Source: Anaerolineales bacterium | GTDB lineage: Bacteria; Chloroflexota; Anaerolineae; Anaerolineales; Villigracilaceae | NCBI GenBank assembly: GCA_023382595.1 | Contig: JAHDWB010000001.1 | Location: 1,240,001 to 1,304,000 of the forward strand | Direction of reading: 5' to 3' | Length of the DNA stretch: 64,000 nucleotides | Shown here: positions 32,781-44,289 of the stretch, in pieces | How the letters are laid out: every line of letters starts with the position of its first letter | Numbering within the stretch: position 1 is the stretch's first letter | Position numbers and translations under genes: made by a program | Notes under the pieces: model-generated | What the model was told of the DNA's origin: nothing | What the model saw: the letters and a program-made list of their open reading frames with translations, nothing else | Database searches by the model: none

Positions 32781-32813
32781 GAGACCGCAGATTAACTGCG
32801 GTCTCTGTTTTAT
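32781..32813. terminator. Bidirectional terminator
   Basis: A perfect 10 bp stem GAGACCGCAG / CTGCGGTCTC with ATTAA loop (32781-32805). It is followed on the plus strand by TGTTTTATTATT and, read on the minus strand, by GTTTTTCTC. It separates the convergent GlsB-like and ABC ATPase genes. Confidence 0.92.
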
Positions 32814-33574
32814 TATTCTATCGCCGCCCGTAACTTCTTCGCAAGTTTCCCAAAGTGACTGGTGTAGCGGATATCATCCAACCTTGGACGCGGGAGATCG
32901 ACTTCTACGTCCAGTTTTATTTTGCCGGGGCGCTGAGTCAGCACGAGCACACGGTCGGCGAGGAAGAGCGATTCGTTGATGGAGTGCGTCACCATGATGA
33001 CGGTCTTCTGCTTTGCCTGCCAGATGCGCGAGAGTTCGGTCCACATGCGTTCGCGGGTAAGGGCATCCAGCGAGGCAAAAGGCTCATCGAGCAGGAGCAG
33101 GTCGGGGTCATGGATGAGCGCGCGCGCGATCCCCACACGCTGCGCCATGCCGCCGGAGAGGTCGCGCGGAAACGAGTCTTCGAATCCCTTCAATCCCACC
33201 AGACGGATCATCTCGCGCGCCTTATTCTGCGCTTTGACCTCGCCCATGCCTTCGAGTTCGAGCGGAAGTTTGATGTTGTCCATGACGGTGCGCCAGGGCA
33301 TCAGGCTGGCTTGCTGAAAGACCATGCCGATTTTCGGGCGGTGGTGATACATGAAGTTGACGCTGCCATAGGTCGGCTGGAGCAAGCCCGCCAGCACTTT
33401 GAGCAGGGTGGTCTTGCCCGAACCGGATGGACCGAGGAAGCAGATGAACTCGCGTGGACGGACGTTGAAAGAGATGTCATCCAGCGCGTGCAGTTCATTG
33501 GGAAATGCGCCGTTGCCGCCGTTCGGGAACAGCACGGAGAGATTTTTTACGGTGAGTGCGGGTTTGGAAGTCAT
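32813..33574 (-). CDS. ABC transporter ATP-binding protein (riboflavin uptake operon)
   Basis: 253 residues from the ATG at 33574; the frame extends upstream through a repeat element and is not coding there. Walker A FLGPSGSGKTTLLKVLAG, Q-loop VFQQASLMPW, signature DLSGGMAQRVGIARAL, Walker B LLLLDEPFASLD, and H-loop MVTHSINESLFL. It belongs to the nitrate/sulfonate/thiamine-precursor (SsuB/TauB) type. Third gene of the FMN-riboswitch-controlled operon, separated from the binding-protein gene by a repeat. Confidence 0.88.
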   Translation of the reverse strand: MTSKPALTVKNLSVLFPNGGNGAFPNELHALDDISFNVRPREFICFLGPSGSGKTTLLKVLAGLLQPTYGSVNFMYHHRPKIGMVFQQASLMPWRTVMDNIKLPLELEGMGEVKAQNKAREMIRLVGLKGFEDSFPRDLSGGMAQRVGIARALIHDPDLLLLDEPFASLDALTRERMWTELSRIWQAKQKTVIMVTHSINESLFLADRVLVLTQRPGKIKLDVEVDLPRPRLDDIRYTSHFGKLAKKLRAAIE

Positions 33575-33583
33575 GTTCATCCA

Positions 33584-33657
33584 TGTCGTTGCGAGGAGGG
33601 CGAAGCCCGACGAAGCAATCTCCTCATGAAAAGGGGATTGTCTCGCTCGCAATGACA
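33584..33657. repeat. GTCATTGCGAG-type palindromic element (full copy)
   Basis: Begins GTCGTTGCGAGGAGGGCGAA and ends CTCGCTCGCAATGAC with CGAAGCAATC inside. It lies between the ABC ATPase start and the binding-protein stop, and could process or dampen distal expression in this operon. Confidence 0.85.
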
Positions 33658-33661
33658 TTAA

Positions 33662-34642
33662 CTAAGGCACAAAATCATTCGTGAATGCCTTGCTTAAATC
33701 CACAGGCTCAGGGATCTGCCCCATCCGTACCAGCAGGTCGTTCATGTTCTCCCAAGCTTTCGGATTAGAATACCCAATGCGCTCGGTTCCCCAAAACTCA
33801 ATGGACACCAGCAATACCTGCATCTGCACATCCTTGTCTTGATCCTTTAGATTCTCTACAAATTTCATACTGATCTCGTATGCTTCCTCGGGGTCCGCCG
33901 CCGCGTCAGCAATGCCTTTCGCAAAAGCACGCATCATGCGGCGGATGAGTTCGGGTTCGTTCGCAATTGTCATCTCGCTGGTGACGATGCCATTGGCGGT
34001 CAACTGCTCATAATCCGCCACGCGCAATTCATCGAATTCGAAACCCTGTGCGCGCAGGACGATGGGTTCATTGGCGGCATACACGACCACAATATCGCTC
34101 TGTCCGCTGGCAAAAGACTCGACCTGATTGAAACCGACCGAGTTGTATTTCACCTCCGACGAATTGACCCCGCCTGAAAATAACAGCGCCTCCGCGCCAA
34201 TGTAATTCGCGCCGAACAGACCCGGCAGTCCCAATGTCTTTCCGCGCAGGTCCGCGGGCTCATTGACGTTCAATTCCTTCGCCGTGACCACCGAAATCGG
34301 GAATTCGTCGTACCACGCAAACGCATACACCACGGGCAGTCCCTGCGAGCGCGCCAGCAGCACCTGCTCGCCCGACGCCACCGAGAACGGGATCTCGCCC
34401 GCACCGACCAGCGCCACGCCATTGGTCTCAAAGGAATAATCGAAAATGATCTCGATGTTCTCCTCGGCAAAATAGCCCTTGTCCACGGCGACGTAGAACG
34501 GCGCATACTGGATGTTCGGAATGTAGCCCATCGGCAGGCGGATCTTGCGGACTCCGTCCGCTTCATTCTGTGACCCTAAACTGCTGCAAGCCATCAGGCT
34601 GAGTGCCAGCCCAAGCATGAGTAGTGTGATCTTCTTTAACAT
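33662..34642 (-). CDS. ribY: Riboflavin ABC transporter substrate-binding lipoprotein (RibY-like, NMT1/THI5 fold)
   Basis: 326 residues. Lipoprotein signal MLKKITLLMLGLALSLMACS (lipobox LMAC). Mature part has PMGYIPNIQYAPFYVAVDKG and AEENIEIIFDYS, the signature of NMT1/THI5-like periplasmic-binding proteins that bind heteroaromatic precursors. Because the operon is preceded by an FMN riboswitch, the ligand is most likely riboflavin, as in the described RibXY systems of Chloroflexota. AGGAGA lies upstream of the ATG. Confidence 0.85.
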   Translation of the reverse strand: MLKKITLLMLGLALSLMACSSLGSQNEADGVRKIRLPMGYIPNIQYAPFYVAVDKGYFAEENIEIIFDYSFETNGVALVGAGEIPFSVASGEQVLLARSQGLPVVYAFAWYDEFPISVVTAKELNVNEPADLRGKTLGLPGLFGANYIGAEALLFSGGVNSSEVKYNSVGFNQVESFASGQSDIVVVYAANEPIVLRAQGFEFDELRVADYEQLTANGIVTSEMTIANEPELIRRMMRAFAKGIADAAADPEEAYEISMKFVENLKDQDKDVQMQVLLVSIEFWGTERIGYSNPKAWENMNDLLVRMGQIPEPVDLSKAFTNDFVP

Positions 34643-34662
34643 TGTGTCTCCTTTTTCATTTC

Positions 34663-34714
34663 ATGTCATTGCGAGGAATGGCGCTTTACGCCATGACGAA
34701 GCAATCTCCCCATT
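34663..34714. repeat. GTCATTGCGAG-type element (half copy)
   Basis: GTCATTGCGAGGAATGGCG followed by an inner hairpin GGCGCTTTACGCC and GACGAAGCAATC; the returning right half is missing. It lies between ribY and ribX. Confidence 0.75.
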
Positions 34715-34724
34715 GGTGATGAGA

Positions 34725-35471
34725 TTAAGATTGCCACTTCAAAAACTTCTTTTCCAACAATGTCACCACGCCATACAGTGTCAACGCCAGCGCGATCAGC
34801 ATGAAGACCGCCACGAACACCATCGACGTATCGTACTGAAAATCGCCGAGCTTCAACAGAAAGCCAAGCCCCTCGTTCGCATCCACCAGTTCGCCGACGA
34901 TGGCTCCAATGACCGAGAGCGTCGCGCCGATGCGCAATCCGCCCAGCAGCACAGGTAGGGATGCGGGCACTTCAAGTTTGAGCAAGATCTGCCAGCGGGT
35001 GGCGCGCAGGGAATGCATCATGTCGTACAAGGCGGGCGGCACGGCGCGGATGCCGACGATGGTGTTGACCAGTACGGGGAAGAAGACGATCAACGCGCAA
35101 ATGACCACCTTCGAGAGGATCCCGCTTCCCAGCCAGATGACCAGCAACGGTGCAATTGCAATGATGGGGATCGCCTGACTCGCAACAAGATACGGCGCGA
35201 GCACCTTCTCCAGCGCGCGCGATTTTGCCAGCGAATATCCCACCGCCGTGGCGAAGAGAATGCCGACGATCAGTCCCAGCACGATCTCGATCAAAGTAAC
35301 GCTGGTATGACGAAGCAGACTCCCGTCGTTGAGTGCGCGCAGAAAGCGCGACCACACATCCGCGGGGGCGGGCAGGATGAAGCGCGGCAGACCGGTCATC
35401 TGCACGGTCAACTGCCAGCACAGCAGGGCAAAGAGAATGGAGAATATGGCGGGTAGGATGCGTTTCAGCAT
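34725..35471 (-). CDS. ribX: Riboflavin ABC transporter permease (RibX-like)
   Basis: 248 residues with six membrane helices and the binding-protein-dependent transport (BPD_transp_1) EAA region LLKLEVPASLPVLLGGLRIG (about 160-180). Closest in type to SsuC/ThiX. First gene of the FMN-riboswitch operon. The ATG directly follows the T-tract of a candidate attenuator; the only Shine-Dalgarno-like GAGG lies inside that stem, so control may be at transcription, translation or both. Confidence 0.87.
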   Translation of the reverse strand: MLKRILPAIFSILFALLCWQLTVQMTGLPRFILPAPADVWSRFLRALNDGSLLRHTSVTLIEIVLGLIVGILFATAVGYSLAKSRALEKVLAPYLVASQAIPIIAIAPLLVIWLGSGILSKVVICALIVFFPVLVNTIVGIRAVPPALYDMMHSLRATRWQILLKLEVPASLPVLLGGLRIGATLSVIGAIVGELVDANEGLGFLLKLGDFQYDTSMVFVAVFMLIALALTLYGVVTLLEKKFLKWQS

Positions 35472-35472
35472 G

Positions 35473-35526
35473 AAAAAAGCGCCTCGTGAGATCCTTCACT
35501 GTCGTTCAGGATAAGCCTCGGGGCGC
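35473..35526 (-). terminator. Candidate riboswitch-controlled terminator before ribX
   Basis: On the minus strand, outer stem GCGCC/GGCGC (plus 35522-35526 with 35479-35483), inner stem ATCCT/AGGAT (plus 508-512 with 491-495 of the 35 kb block), then a run of six T ending 2 nt before the ribX ATG. Stem is imperfect. Confidence 0.65.
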
Positions 35527-35641
35527 GGAATCAGGCGTCAGCGGGGCGCGAAGCGGTTTTGCATCCACGAATGAAAATCCCGAAAACAACGAACGTTTCC
35601 GGGGCGTGAATCCAAACAGCGACGCGTGTGCTGTCGTCTTG

Positions 35642-35782
35642 AACCTTCTTCTATCCAGACTATGACTGTCGGCTCCGTAGTTTCAACGGATCATGCCCGT
35701 TTTCCCAATGAGGAAAGCGATGTACCCAAACAGGCTCGTGGGCTGTACCACCGATCGGGAATTGCACCCTGCCCCGAAGGTT
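35642..35782 (-). promoter_or_regulatory. FMN riboswitch (RFN element)
   Basis: Read on the minus strand it has the canonical blocks in order: CGGGGCAGGGTGCAATTCCC, GATCGGTGGTA, AGCCCACGAGC, TGATCCGTTGAAACTACGGA, GCCGACAGTCATAGTCTGGA, and AGAAGG. P1 closes perfectly, AACCTTC (plus 35776-35782) with GAAGGTT (plus 35642-35648). A TATAAT (plus 35799-35804) would start the transcript about 10 nt before P1. It controls ribX-ribY-ATPase. Confidence 0.97.
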
Positions 35783-35810
35783 ATATTTGATTGGTGTGAT
35801 TATACCATTT

Positions 35811-36659
35811 TCACAACTTGAGAATCTTTCTTTCGCTGGTTTCGGTGATGGTGCGTAAAATGCCGAAGCGGTTGAGCAGGCGGAATGCCAGCCAGAGCAG
35901 GAGATAGGGAAGCCAGCCCAGCGAATCGAGCAAGCCCATCAACAGAAAATACAATGGCAGGATGAGACCAAGCGGAATGAAGCGCACATAGGGTTGGACG
36001 GTCGCTTCGAGGTCGTTCCACGTGTCGTCGAGATTCGTGCGCGCCTGTTCCAGGAAAATTTCACGTTGGATTGAGTCGAGATCAGGCTGATGGTTCACCT
36101 GGTTCTCCAAACCCGCGAGCATCATCTCTTCCGCCGCTCGTTTGAAGTTTTCTGGAATGCGCAGTTCATCCTGCGCCGCAGACTGATACCCCGATGCGAA
36201 ACTAAGGCTCAACAGCAGTGCCAGCACCATGAAGATCTTGCGTTGTTCATACAAAAGCGGACGCATCGAAAATTCCAGACGCCTGCCGAGTTCGCCTGTC
36301 AAGATCCACGCGTGGAGCGCCATGCCCGCTATGTAGAGGAGCGCACCGGCGAACGCGATCCATCCACCCCGCCAGACGAGCAGGAAGGCAATCGCTCCGA
36401 GGGCATGTCCGAACAAAAGCACTCTGAGCGGACGCAGAAACGCGCTGACCAGCGTAATGACCATGGACGTGACCAGCAAGGTGCCGAGCACCCACGCGGC
36501 GGATTCCAATGCCTGCGCAAACGGGAAGAATAACTCCAGATATTGATGCGACACCCTGCCGCAGATAAATCCGATCACCCCGCCGCACAGAACAAGCAAT
36601 GCAAGGAAGATGATCTCCCTGCGTTTGAGTTCGAACAGCCAATCCAGTTCCAGCCTCAT
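35811..36659 (-). CDS. Polytopic membrane protein of unknown function
   Basis: 282 residues. N-terminal ELKRREIIFLALLVLCGGVIG, five to six hydrophobic helices, a hydrophilic segment in the middle (about 165-215, ELRIPENFKRAAEEMMLAGL and LDSIQREIFLEQAR) and two terminal helices. The layout faintly recalls SpoIIM/DUF95-type proteins but I cannot assert this. A TATATT (plus 36666-36671) lies 6 nt before the ATG, indicating a leaderless message. Confidence 0.65.
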   Translation of the reverse strand: MRLELDWLFELKRREIIFLALLVLCGGVIGFICGRVSHQYLELFFPFAQALESAAWVLGTLLVTSMVITLVSAFLRPLRVLLFGHALGAIAFLLVWRGGWIAFAGALLYIAGMALHAWILTGELGRRLEFSMRPLLYEQRKIFMVLALLLSLSFASGYQSAAQDELRIPENFKRAAEEMMLAGLENQVNHQPDLDSIQREIFLEQARTNLDDTWNDLEATVQPYVRFIPLGLILPLYFLLMGLLDSLGWLPYLLLWLAFRLLNRFGILRTITETSERKILKL

Positions 36660-36707
36660 GACTTTAATATAACATAAGGGGCGGATGGAACATCCGCCCC
36701 AACTTGT

Positions 36708-39413
<2,706 letters not shown>

Positions 39414-39444
39414 TCTTGCTCCTTTGTTCAGAGGATACTCCGTT

Positions 39445-39584
39445 GGTTGAGTAGGGCGAGTGCTCTTCTCGCCCGTATCGAAACCAACATGGCACAGAGA
39501 ACTTTTCGTTTAAAGTAAAGTGTATTTGCTTTAAAATGGTGGTTTCGATACGTGGTGCTTGCAGCGCCACTACTCAACCACCGG
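39445..39584. repeat. GGTTGAGTAG / GTATCGAAACC inverted-repeat element
   Basis: Left arm GGTTGAGTAGGGCGAG...GCCCGTATCGAAACCA, right arm TGGTGGTTTCGATACG...CTACTCAACCACCGG, with about 45 AT-rich bases between. It lies between valS and the end of its T-box terminator. Other copies: 40721-40836 and 53502-53624. Confidence 0.85.
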
Positions 39585-39591
39585 GTCGTTT

Positions 39592-39865
39592 AAAATAAAA
39601 ACGCCTCGTCCAAAAAGAGGACGAAGCGTTAACTCCGCGGTACCACCTCAATTCGCCGTTTTGTCCCACAAGGGGATGATATGCGGCGCACTCGGTGACC
39701 GACAACCATCGGTCTTTGCTGTAACGGGCAATCCCGTGCCGTTCTACTTTCGCATGGATTTCTTCGGCAAGGAATTCAGACGACTTCGGCAATTCTTTTC
39801 TGCGAAGGCTTTCAGTCGATGACCTTCTTTCCTGTCAGAGAGACAATTGCGTACTACTTCTGAAT
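39592..39865 (-). promoter_or_regulatory. T-box riboswitch with terminator (valS leader)
   Basis: On the minus strand the T-box sequence AGGTGGTACCGCGG (plus 39635-39648) is followed by a terminator: stem ACGCTTCGTCC/GGACGAGGCGT (plus 39601-39611 with 39619-39629) and TTTTATTTT. About 200 nt upstream of the T-box sequence form a structured leader consistent with Stem I-III. It should sense uncharged tRNA-Val. I did not fold Stem I to fix the specifier codon. Confidence 0.93.
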
Positions 39866-39947
39866 GGCGGGGATTATACGCCGGGGAATGGGATGAGTCA
39901 AGCAAGAATGCTATACTTAACCCAATTCATACCAAGGAACCCACAGT

Positions 39948-40709
39948 ATGCTCACTCCCCTACACTTCATCCTCATTACCGTCGCCGCGCTTCTGGCTGG
40001 CGCGATCAACGCGCTCGCCGGCGGCGGGACGCTCATCACCTTTCCGATGCTGACCTTCCTCGGCGTGCCCGCCGTCTCTGCGAACGTGACCAACACCGTC
40101 GCGCTTTGCCCCGGCTATTTCGGCGGGACGCTTGCCCAATGGAACGACCTCAAAGGACAGAAACACAGGTTATGGCTGATCGTTCCCGCCAGCATCGTGG
40201 GCGGCTTGATCGGCGGCTGGCTGTTACTGCAAACGGGCGAAAAACTCTTCCGAGACCTCGTCCCCTACCTCATCCTGCTGGCTTCGGGTCTGCTGGCAAT
40301 TCAAGACCCCGTCCGCGCGTGGTTGACCAGGCGCATGGCGGCGGGACAAGGCTCGCAATTGGAAAAAGCCACCTGGCTGCCTGTTACGCTGGCTTCGGTC
40401 TACGGCGGATATTTCGGCGCGGGATTGAGCGTGATCGTACTCTCCGCCCTGGGTTTGACGCTCGAAGACTCGCTTACGCGTCTGAACGCGCTCAAGCAGG
40501 CGGTGGCATTCTCAGTCAATATCGCCGCTGCGGTCTATTTCCTGTTCTCAGGACAGGTGTTGTGGTCCGCGGCGCTGGTGATGGCGATCGGCGCATTGAT
40601 CGGCGGCTGGCTGGGCGGGAAACTGGCAGGCAAGATAAAACCGTCCACGCTGAGGTGGACGGTGGTGACGATCGGCGTGATCGTGGCGATCATTTATTTT
40701 GTGCGGTAA
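39948..40709 (+). CDS. TauE/SafE family permease
   Basis: 253 residues, seven to eight membrane helices in two halves. The N-terminal [21 protein letters not shown] and [11 protein letters not shown], and the second-half [18 protein letters not shown], are the TauE repeat motifs. These proteins export or import small anions such as sulfite, sulfoacetate or other organosulfur compounds; specificity is unknown. An AAGGAA precedes the ATG and a TATACT lies about 35 nt upstream. Confidence 0.9.
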   Translation: MLTPLHFILITVAALLAGAINALAGGGTLITFPMLTFLGVPAVSANVTNTVALCPGYFGGTLAQWNDLKGQKHRLWLIVPASIVGGLIGGWLLLQTGEKLFRDLVPYLILLASGLLAIQDPVRAWLTRRMAAGQGSQLEKATWLPVTLASVYGGYFGAGLSVIVLSALGLTLEDSLTRLNALKQAVAFSVNIAAAVYFLFSGQVLWSAALVMAIGALIGGWLGGKLAGKIKPSTLRWTVVTIGVIVAIIYFVR

Positions 40710-40720
40710 AAAATCCAAGT

Positions 40721-40836
40721 CGGTGGTTGAGTAGTCCCGCGTGCTTTTGGCGGGACGTATCGAAACCACCCGTAAATGAAAAGCTTCCTCAATATGATGG
40801 TTTCGATACGCCGCTTTGCGGCTACTCAACCATCGG
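40721..40836. repeat. GGTTGAGTAG / GTATCGAAACC inverted-repeat element
   Basis: GGTGGTTGAGTAG...GGGACGTATCGAAACCACC, a short AT-rich middle, ATGGTTTCGATACGCCG...GCTACTCAACCATCGG. Located between convergent genes, where it may act as an end structure. Confidence 0.85.
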
Positions 40837-40838
40837 GT

Positions 40839-41603
40839 TCATTTCGGCAGCACCAGTGGAGCATCCATGAAGGGATGCTCCACCACGTTTACGGGCAGGC
40901 AGTATGCCTGTGAGATCGCTTCGGGGGTGAGCACGTCGCGCGGCTTTCCGATGGCTTCGAGATGCCCGCCGACCAATAAGGCAACCCGGTCCGCGTAACG
41001 GGCGGCGAGATTGAGATCATGCAGGGCGATTAAGACCGCCAGATTTTCATTGTGCGCAAGTTCGCGGATCAATTCCAACAAACTGACTTGATATTGCAAG
41101 TCGAGATGCGCCGTCGGCTCATCCAATAAAAGGATCGGCGTGGACTGACACAAAGCGCGGGCGAGCAGGATGCGCTGTGCCTCCCCGCCGGAGAGTTCGC
41201 CCACGCGGCGGTCCGCGAATGCCAAAGCGTGGACTCGGCTTAGGGCTCCCCGGGCAAGTTCTTCGTCAAGGGATGAAGCGTGACCGAGAAATCCGAGATA
41301 GGGTGTGCGCCCCATCAAGACCGTCTCCCAGACCGTGAACGCGGGCGGCAGGGAGATCGCCTGCGGGACAACCGCCATGTAACGCGCGCGCTGCATCGGG
41401 TCGAGCGCATGGAAGTCGTCGCCGTTGGTGCGGACTTGCCCGGTGGACGGTATCACGCCGCTTGCCGCGCGGATGATGGTGGATTTGCCCGCGCCGTTCG
41501 GACCGATGAGCGCCAGCACTTCGCCGTTGTTGACGTTGATGGAAACATCGTGCAAGACTTGATGTCCGTGATAGGAAGCGGAGAGATTTTGGATTTTTAG
41601 CAT
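40839..41603 (-). CDS. btuD: Cobalamin-type ABC transporter ATPase (BtuD-like)
   Basis: 254 residues from the ATG at 41603 (an upstream in-frame Met at 41636 adds a non-conserved stretch). Walker A LIGPNGAGKSTIIRAASG, Q-loop, signature ELSGGEAQRILLARAL, Walker B ILLLDEPTAHLD, and H-loop LIALHDLNLAARYAD, all of the FecE/BtuD type. Third component of the cobalamin-riboswitch-controlled uptake operon. Confidence 0.87.
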   Translation of the reverse strand: MLKIQNLSASYHGHQVLHDVSINVNNGEVLALIGPNGAGKSTIIRAASGVIPSTGQVRTNGDDFHALDPMQRARYMAVVPQAISLPPAFTVWETVLMGRTPYLGFLGHASSLDEELARGALSRVHALAFADRRVGELSGGEAQRILLARALCQSTPILLLDEPTAHLDLQYQVSLLELIRELAHNENLAVLIALHDLNLAARYADRVALLVGGHLEAIGKPRDVLTPEAISQAYCLPVNVVEHPFMDAPLVLPK

Positions 41604-41617
41604 GATGTATGGGTGGA

Positions 41618-42145
41618 TCAAAAAATCAAATACCAATACAAAGCGGTCTCACTCGGCTTGGTATTTTTGAATGTATATTGATCAAAGCCGCCGAGGACAA
41701 AACCGCATTTTTGATACAACTGACAGGCGGGAACGTTGTCATCCTGCGTTTCAAGCATGATGCCCGGAAAACGCCTCGCCTTCGCCCATTGAATTGCTTC
41801 ACCCATCAAAGCCTGTCCCACGCCCAAACCGCGGAATTCAGGGTTGACAATCAGATCGTCGATGTAGGCAAATCCATTCCACCACGAAATAACCTTGACC
41901 TGCCCCGCAAGTTGACCGTCCACATCGGCGAAGAAGATGGCTTTCTCACCGCTTTCTACAAACGTGGATGCATCCACGTCGTCAACAGGGATTTCCTTTT
42001 CATATGGCGTGACAGGCACAACCGAATAGGTCAGCCTTCCATCTTCCATGCCCAACACAAGTTTTGAGTTCACCGTGAATTTGCGGTTGAACCTGTCCAC
42101 TTGATGGATGGATTGCGAATCGAGTTTACGGGTTGTAACGGTCAT
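41618..42145 (-). CDS. GNAT acetyltransferase, streptothricin-acetyltransferase-like
   Basis: 175 residues from the ATG at 42145; the longer open frame runs into btuC out of frame and is not coding. Motif A is IVNPEFRGLGVGQALMGEAI; the C-terminal CQLYQKCGFVLGGFDQYTF closely recalls Sat/SatA-type N-acetyltransferases. It is located between the permease (2 nt gap) and ATPase genes of the B12 transporter, an unusual place. Resistance to streptothricin is only one possibility; its true substrate is unknown. Confidence 0.78.
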   Translation of the reverse strand: MTVTTRKLDSQSIHQVDRFNRKFTVNSKLVLGMEDGRLTYSVVPVTPYEKEIPVDDVDASTFVESGEKAIFFADVDGQLAGQVKVISWWNGFAYIDDLIVNPEFRGLGVGQALMGEAIQWAKARRFPGIMLETQDDNVPACQLYQKCGFVLGGFDQYTFKNTKPSETALYWYLIF

Positions 42146-42147
42146 CT

Positions 42148-43140
42148 CTACCAATATCCTTGATTTTTCACGCGGCGCAGGACCCATAAAAAGAAGGGCG
42201 CGCCGACCAATGCAGTGACGATGCCGACAGGAATCTCTTGCGGCGCAAGCACCACCCGCGCAATCACATCCGCGACCAGCAAGGCAGATGCGCCACCAAC
42301 AATGGACAGCGGGATGAGGCGGCGATAGTCCCCGCCGAACCACAGGCGCATGGTGTGCGGGACGATCAGCCCGATGAAGCCGATGATACCGGCAAACGCC
42401 ACCGCCGCCGCTGTCGCAAGGGAAGCCGCCACCAGCAGGATGGTCTTCGAGCGCGTGACGTTGAGTCCGAGCTGTTGAGCCTGGTCATCGCCGAATTGCA
42501 GGAGATTGAGGCGATAGCCGCTGAAAAGCAGAATTCCCAAACCGATCGCAAGATACGGCAGCATCGCAAGGACAGCCGTCCAGCCGGACTGGCTTGCGCC
42601 GCCCAACAGCCATCCCAACGCGCGGCGGACTTCACTGGTCGAGCGCAGCATCAGGAAGGAAGTCAGGGACGTGGCAAAGGAAGAGAACGCCACGCCTGCC
42701 AGGATCAAATTCGTGGTGGGAACAGTACGTCCAACACGCGCGAGAGCGTAAACAATGAACACGGTCAGCAATGCCGCAAGAAAAGCGGACATCGGAATTG
42801 CCATCAATCCCCAGAACGAATAGGGCCACTGAATGGACATGGCGATCACCGCGCCCAGTCCCGCGCCCGAAGCGACGCCGATCAGGAACGGATCAGCCAG
42901 CGGATTGCGGAACAATCCCTGATATGCCGCGCCGCTTCCGCTCAATGCCGCGCCTGTCAGTGCGATCAGAACCGTGCGCGGCAGACGGATGTTCCACACG
43001 ATGAAGGTGTAGGTCTTCTCGCCCGCTCCGCGCAGGATGTCCCACAATTCGGCGGGGGAAATGAAAACGGAGCCGATCGCCAAACTAAGGACGATGGCAA
43101 AACCAAGGAAGAGGAAGGAGGAAAGAATGGGTTTGCGCAT
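42148..43140 (-). CDS. btuC: Cobalamin-type ABC transporter permease (BtuC/FecCD)
   Basis: 330 residues, about ten membrane helices. Conserved FecCD/BtuC motifs are IRLPRTVLIALTGAALSGSGAAYQG (about 52-76), NPLADPFLIGVASGAGLGAV, and the C-terminal GFIGLIVPHTMRLWFGGDYRRLIPLS that touches the ATPase. Second gene downstream of the cobalamin riboswitch. Confidence 0.92.
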   Translation of the reverse strand: MRKPILSSFLFLGFAIVLSLAIGSVFISPAELWDILRGAGEKTYTFIVWNIRLPRTVLIALTGAALSGSGAAYQGLFRNPLADPFLIGVASGAGLGAVIAMSIQWPYSFWGLMAIPMSAFLAALLTVFIVYALARVGRTVPTTNLILAGVAFSSFATSLTSFLMLRSTSEVRRALGWLLGGASQSGWTAVLAMLPYLAIGLGILLFSGYRLNLLQFGDDQAQQLGLNVTRSKTILLVAASLATAAAVAFAGIIGFIGLIVPHTMRLWFGGDYRRLIPLSIVGGASALLVADVIARVVLAPQEIPVGIVTALVGAPFFLWVLRRVKNQGYW

Positions 43141-43150
43141 AAAAGATTTT

Positions 43151-43220
43151 CACCGCAGAGGCGCAGAGTTCACAGAGTTTTCAAAAGGTTTTCTCAGCGT
43201 TCTTTGCGTCTCTGCGGTCG
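43151..43220. repeat. Inverted repeat, CCGCAGAG family
   Basis: CACCGCAGAGGCGCAGAG ... CTTTGCGTCTCTGCGGT, with CACAGAGTTTT between. It separates btuC and btuF. Confidence 0.75.
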
Positions 43221-43266
43221 GAATTCAGGATTTATATCACTCCGAGTTCTCCGCTATTACATTGAT

Positions 43267-44172
43267 TTACTCGAACGCACCCGGATGCAGTATCTTTGCC
43301 AGCGCCTCAAGACCATCCACCAAACGCGGACCGGGGCGGCTGATCAGGTTGTCGTCGATGGGGAAGATATTACCGTCCTGTACGGCGACGATACTTTCCC
43401 AGCCCGCGCGTTCCTTCACAGATTCGGGCGTCACACCCCACATCGCATCGCCAAGGACGATAACGGATGGGTTGGCAACCACGATCTGTTCCAAACTCCA
43501 CTGCGGATACGGGTCCGCCGCACTGCTGGCAATGTTGAAACCGCCGGCGCGTTCGATCAGCAGGTTGCCGAACGTTCCGGGACCATACGTCCACGGTTTG
43601 GTCGGGTCGGTAGCGTCAATTTCATAGAATACATTCGGGCGGAAGCTGAGCGGCGCGATCTTTTCATCCACCGCCGCCACACGTTCTTTGAGCGATTCAA
43701 CCAGTGCGCTCACGTCGTGTCCGGTGAGTTGACCGACGATCTCCAGATTGACGTACATCTCCTCCAGCGTGGTCGGGTTGCTCAAATAATACACGGTCAA
43801 ACCCAGATCTTCCAATTGTTTGACCAGTTCCGGCGTGTTGATCTCGGCGGCAAGCACAAGGTCGGGTTCGAGCGCAACGATGGCTTCCGCGCTGAACTCA
43901 CCCATCGAACCGCCAATGCTGGGAAGCGATGCGGCTTCAGTGGGATAATCCGAAAACTCGTCCCGTCCGACCACCTGTGCGCCTGCGCCGATCGCAAAAA
44001 GGATCTCCGTGTTGGACGGCGCAACCGAGACCACGCGCTGTGCGGGTCCTGGGAGCACCACTTCACGACCAAGCCCGTCCGTGAACGTCAACCCGCTTGT
44101 CGCCACAGATTGAGGCGCACATGCTGTCAAAAGTACGATCAGTAACGTTAAAACCAGGGTCTTGCGAAACAT
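43267..44172 (-). CDS. btuF: Cobalamin ABC transporter substrate-binding lipoprotein (BtuF-like)
   Basis: 301 residues. Lipoprotein signal with lipobox LTAC at about residues 15-18. The class III binding fold is seen as QRVVSVAPSNTEILFAIGAG, SIGGSMGEFSAEAIVALEPDLVL and NPTTLEEMYVNLEIVGQLTG. An AGGAGA precedes the ATG. First gene after the cobalamin riboswitch, so cobalamin or a corrinoid is the likely ligand. Confidence 0.9.
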   Translation of the reverse strand: MFRKTLVLTLLIVLLTACAPQSVATSGLTFTDGLGREVVLPGPAQRVVSVAPSNTEILFAIGAGAQVVGRDEFSDYPTEAASLPSIGGSMGEFSAEAIVALEPDLVLAAEINTPELVKQLEDLGLTVYYLSNPTTLEEMYVNLEIVGQLTGHDVSALVESLKERVAAVDEKIAPLSFRPNVFYEIDATDPTKPWTYGPGTFGNLLIERAGGFNIASSAADPYPQWSLEQIVVANPSVIVLGDAMWGVTPESVKERAGWESIVAVQDGNIFPIDDNLISRPGPRLVDGLEALAKILHPGAFE

Positions 44173-44195
44173 CTTTTTTCTCCTAAAAGTGAAAT

Positions 44196-44219
44196 GAAAA
44201 TCCCCAGCATGGGCTGGGG
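44196..44219 (-). terminator. Riboswitch-controlled terminator before btuF
   Basis: On the minus strand CCCCAGC-CCAT-GCTGGGG (plus 44202-44219) followed by ATTTTCATTT. It lies about 25 nt before the btuF ATG and downstream of the cobalamin aptamer, as expected of an attenuator. Confidence 0.85.
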
Positions 44220-44289
44220 AGGCTGGAGAGGCAATCCGGTTCTGCCGTCATCCACCTCCTTTCCGCGAGAGAGTGGTGAACCGACCAAC

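Noticed and set aside
39574-39792. A 72-codon minus-strand frame in the valS leader
   Set aside because: It lies wholly inside the T-box RNA structure, with conserved RNA motifs rather than protein features.
42238-44145. A 635-codon plus-strand open frame over btuC and btuF
   Set aside because: It spans two genes and an intergenic repeat in antisense, with low-complexity composition and no domain; a compositional artefact.
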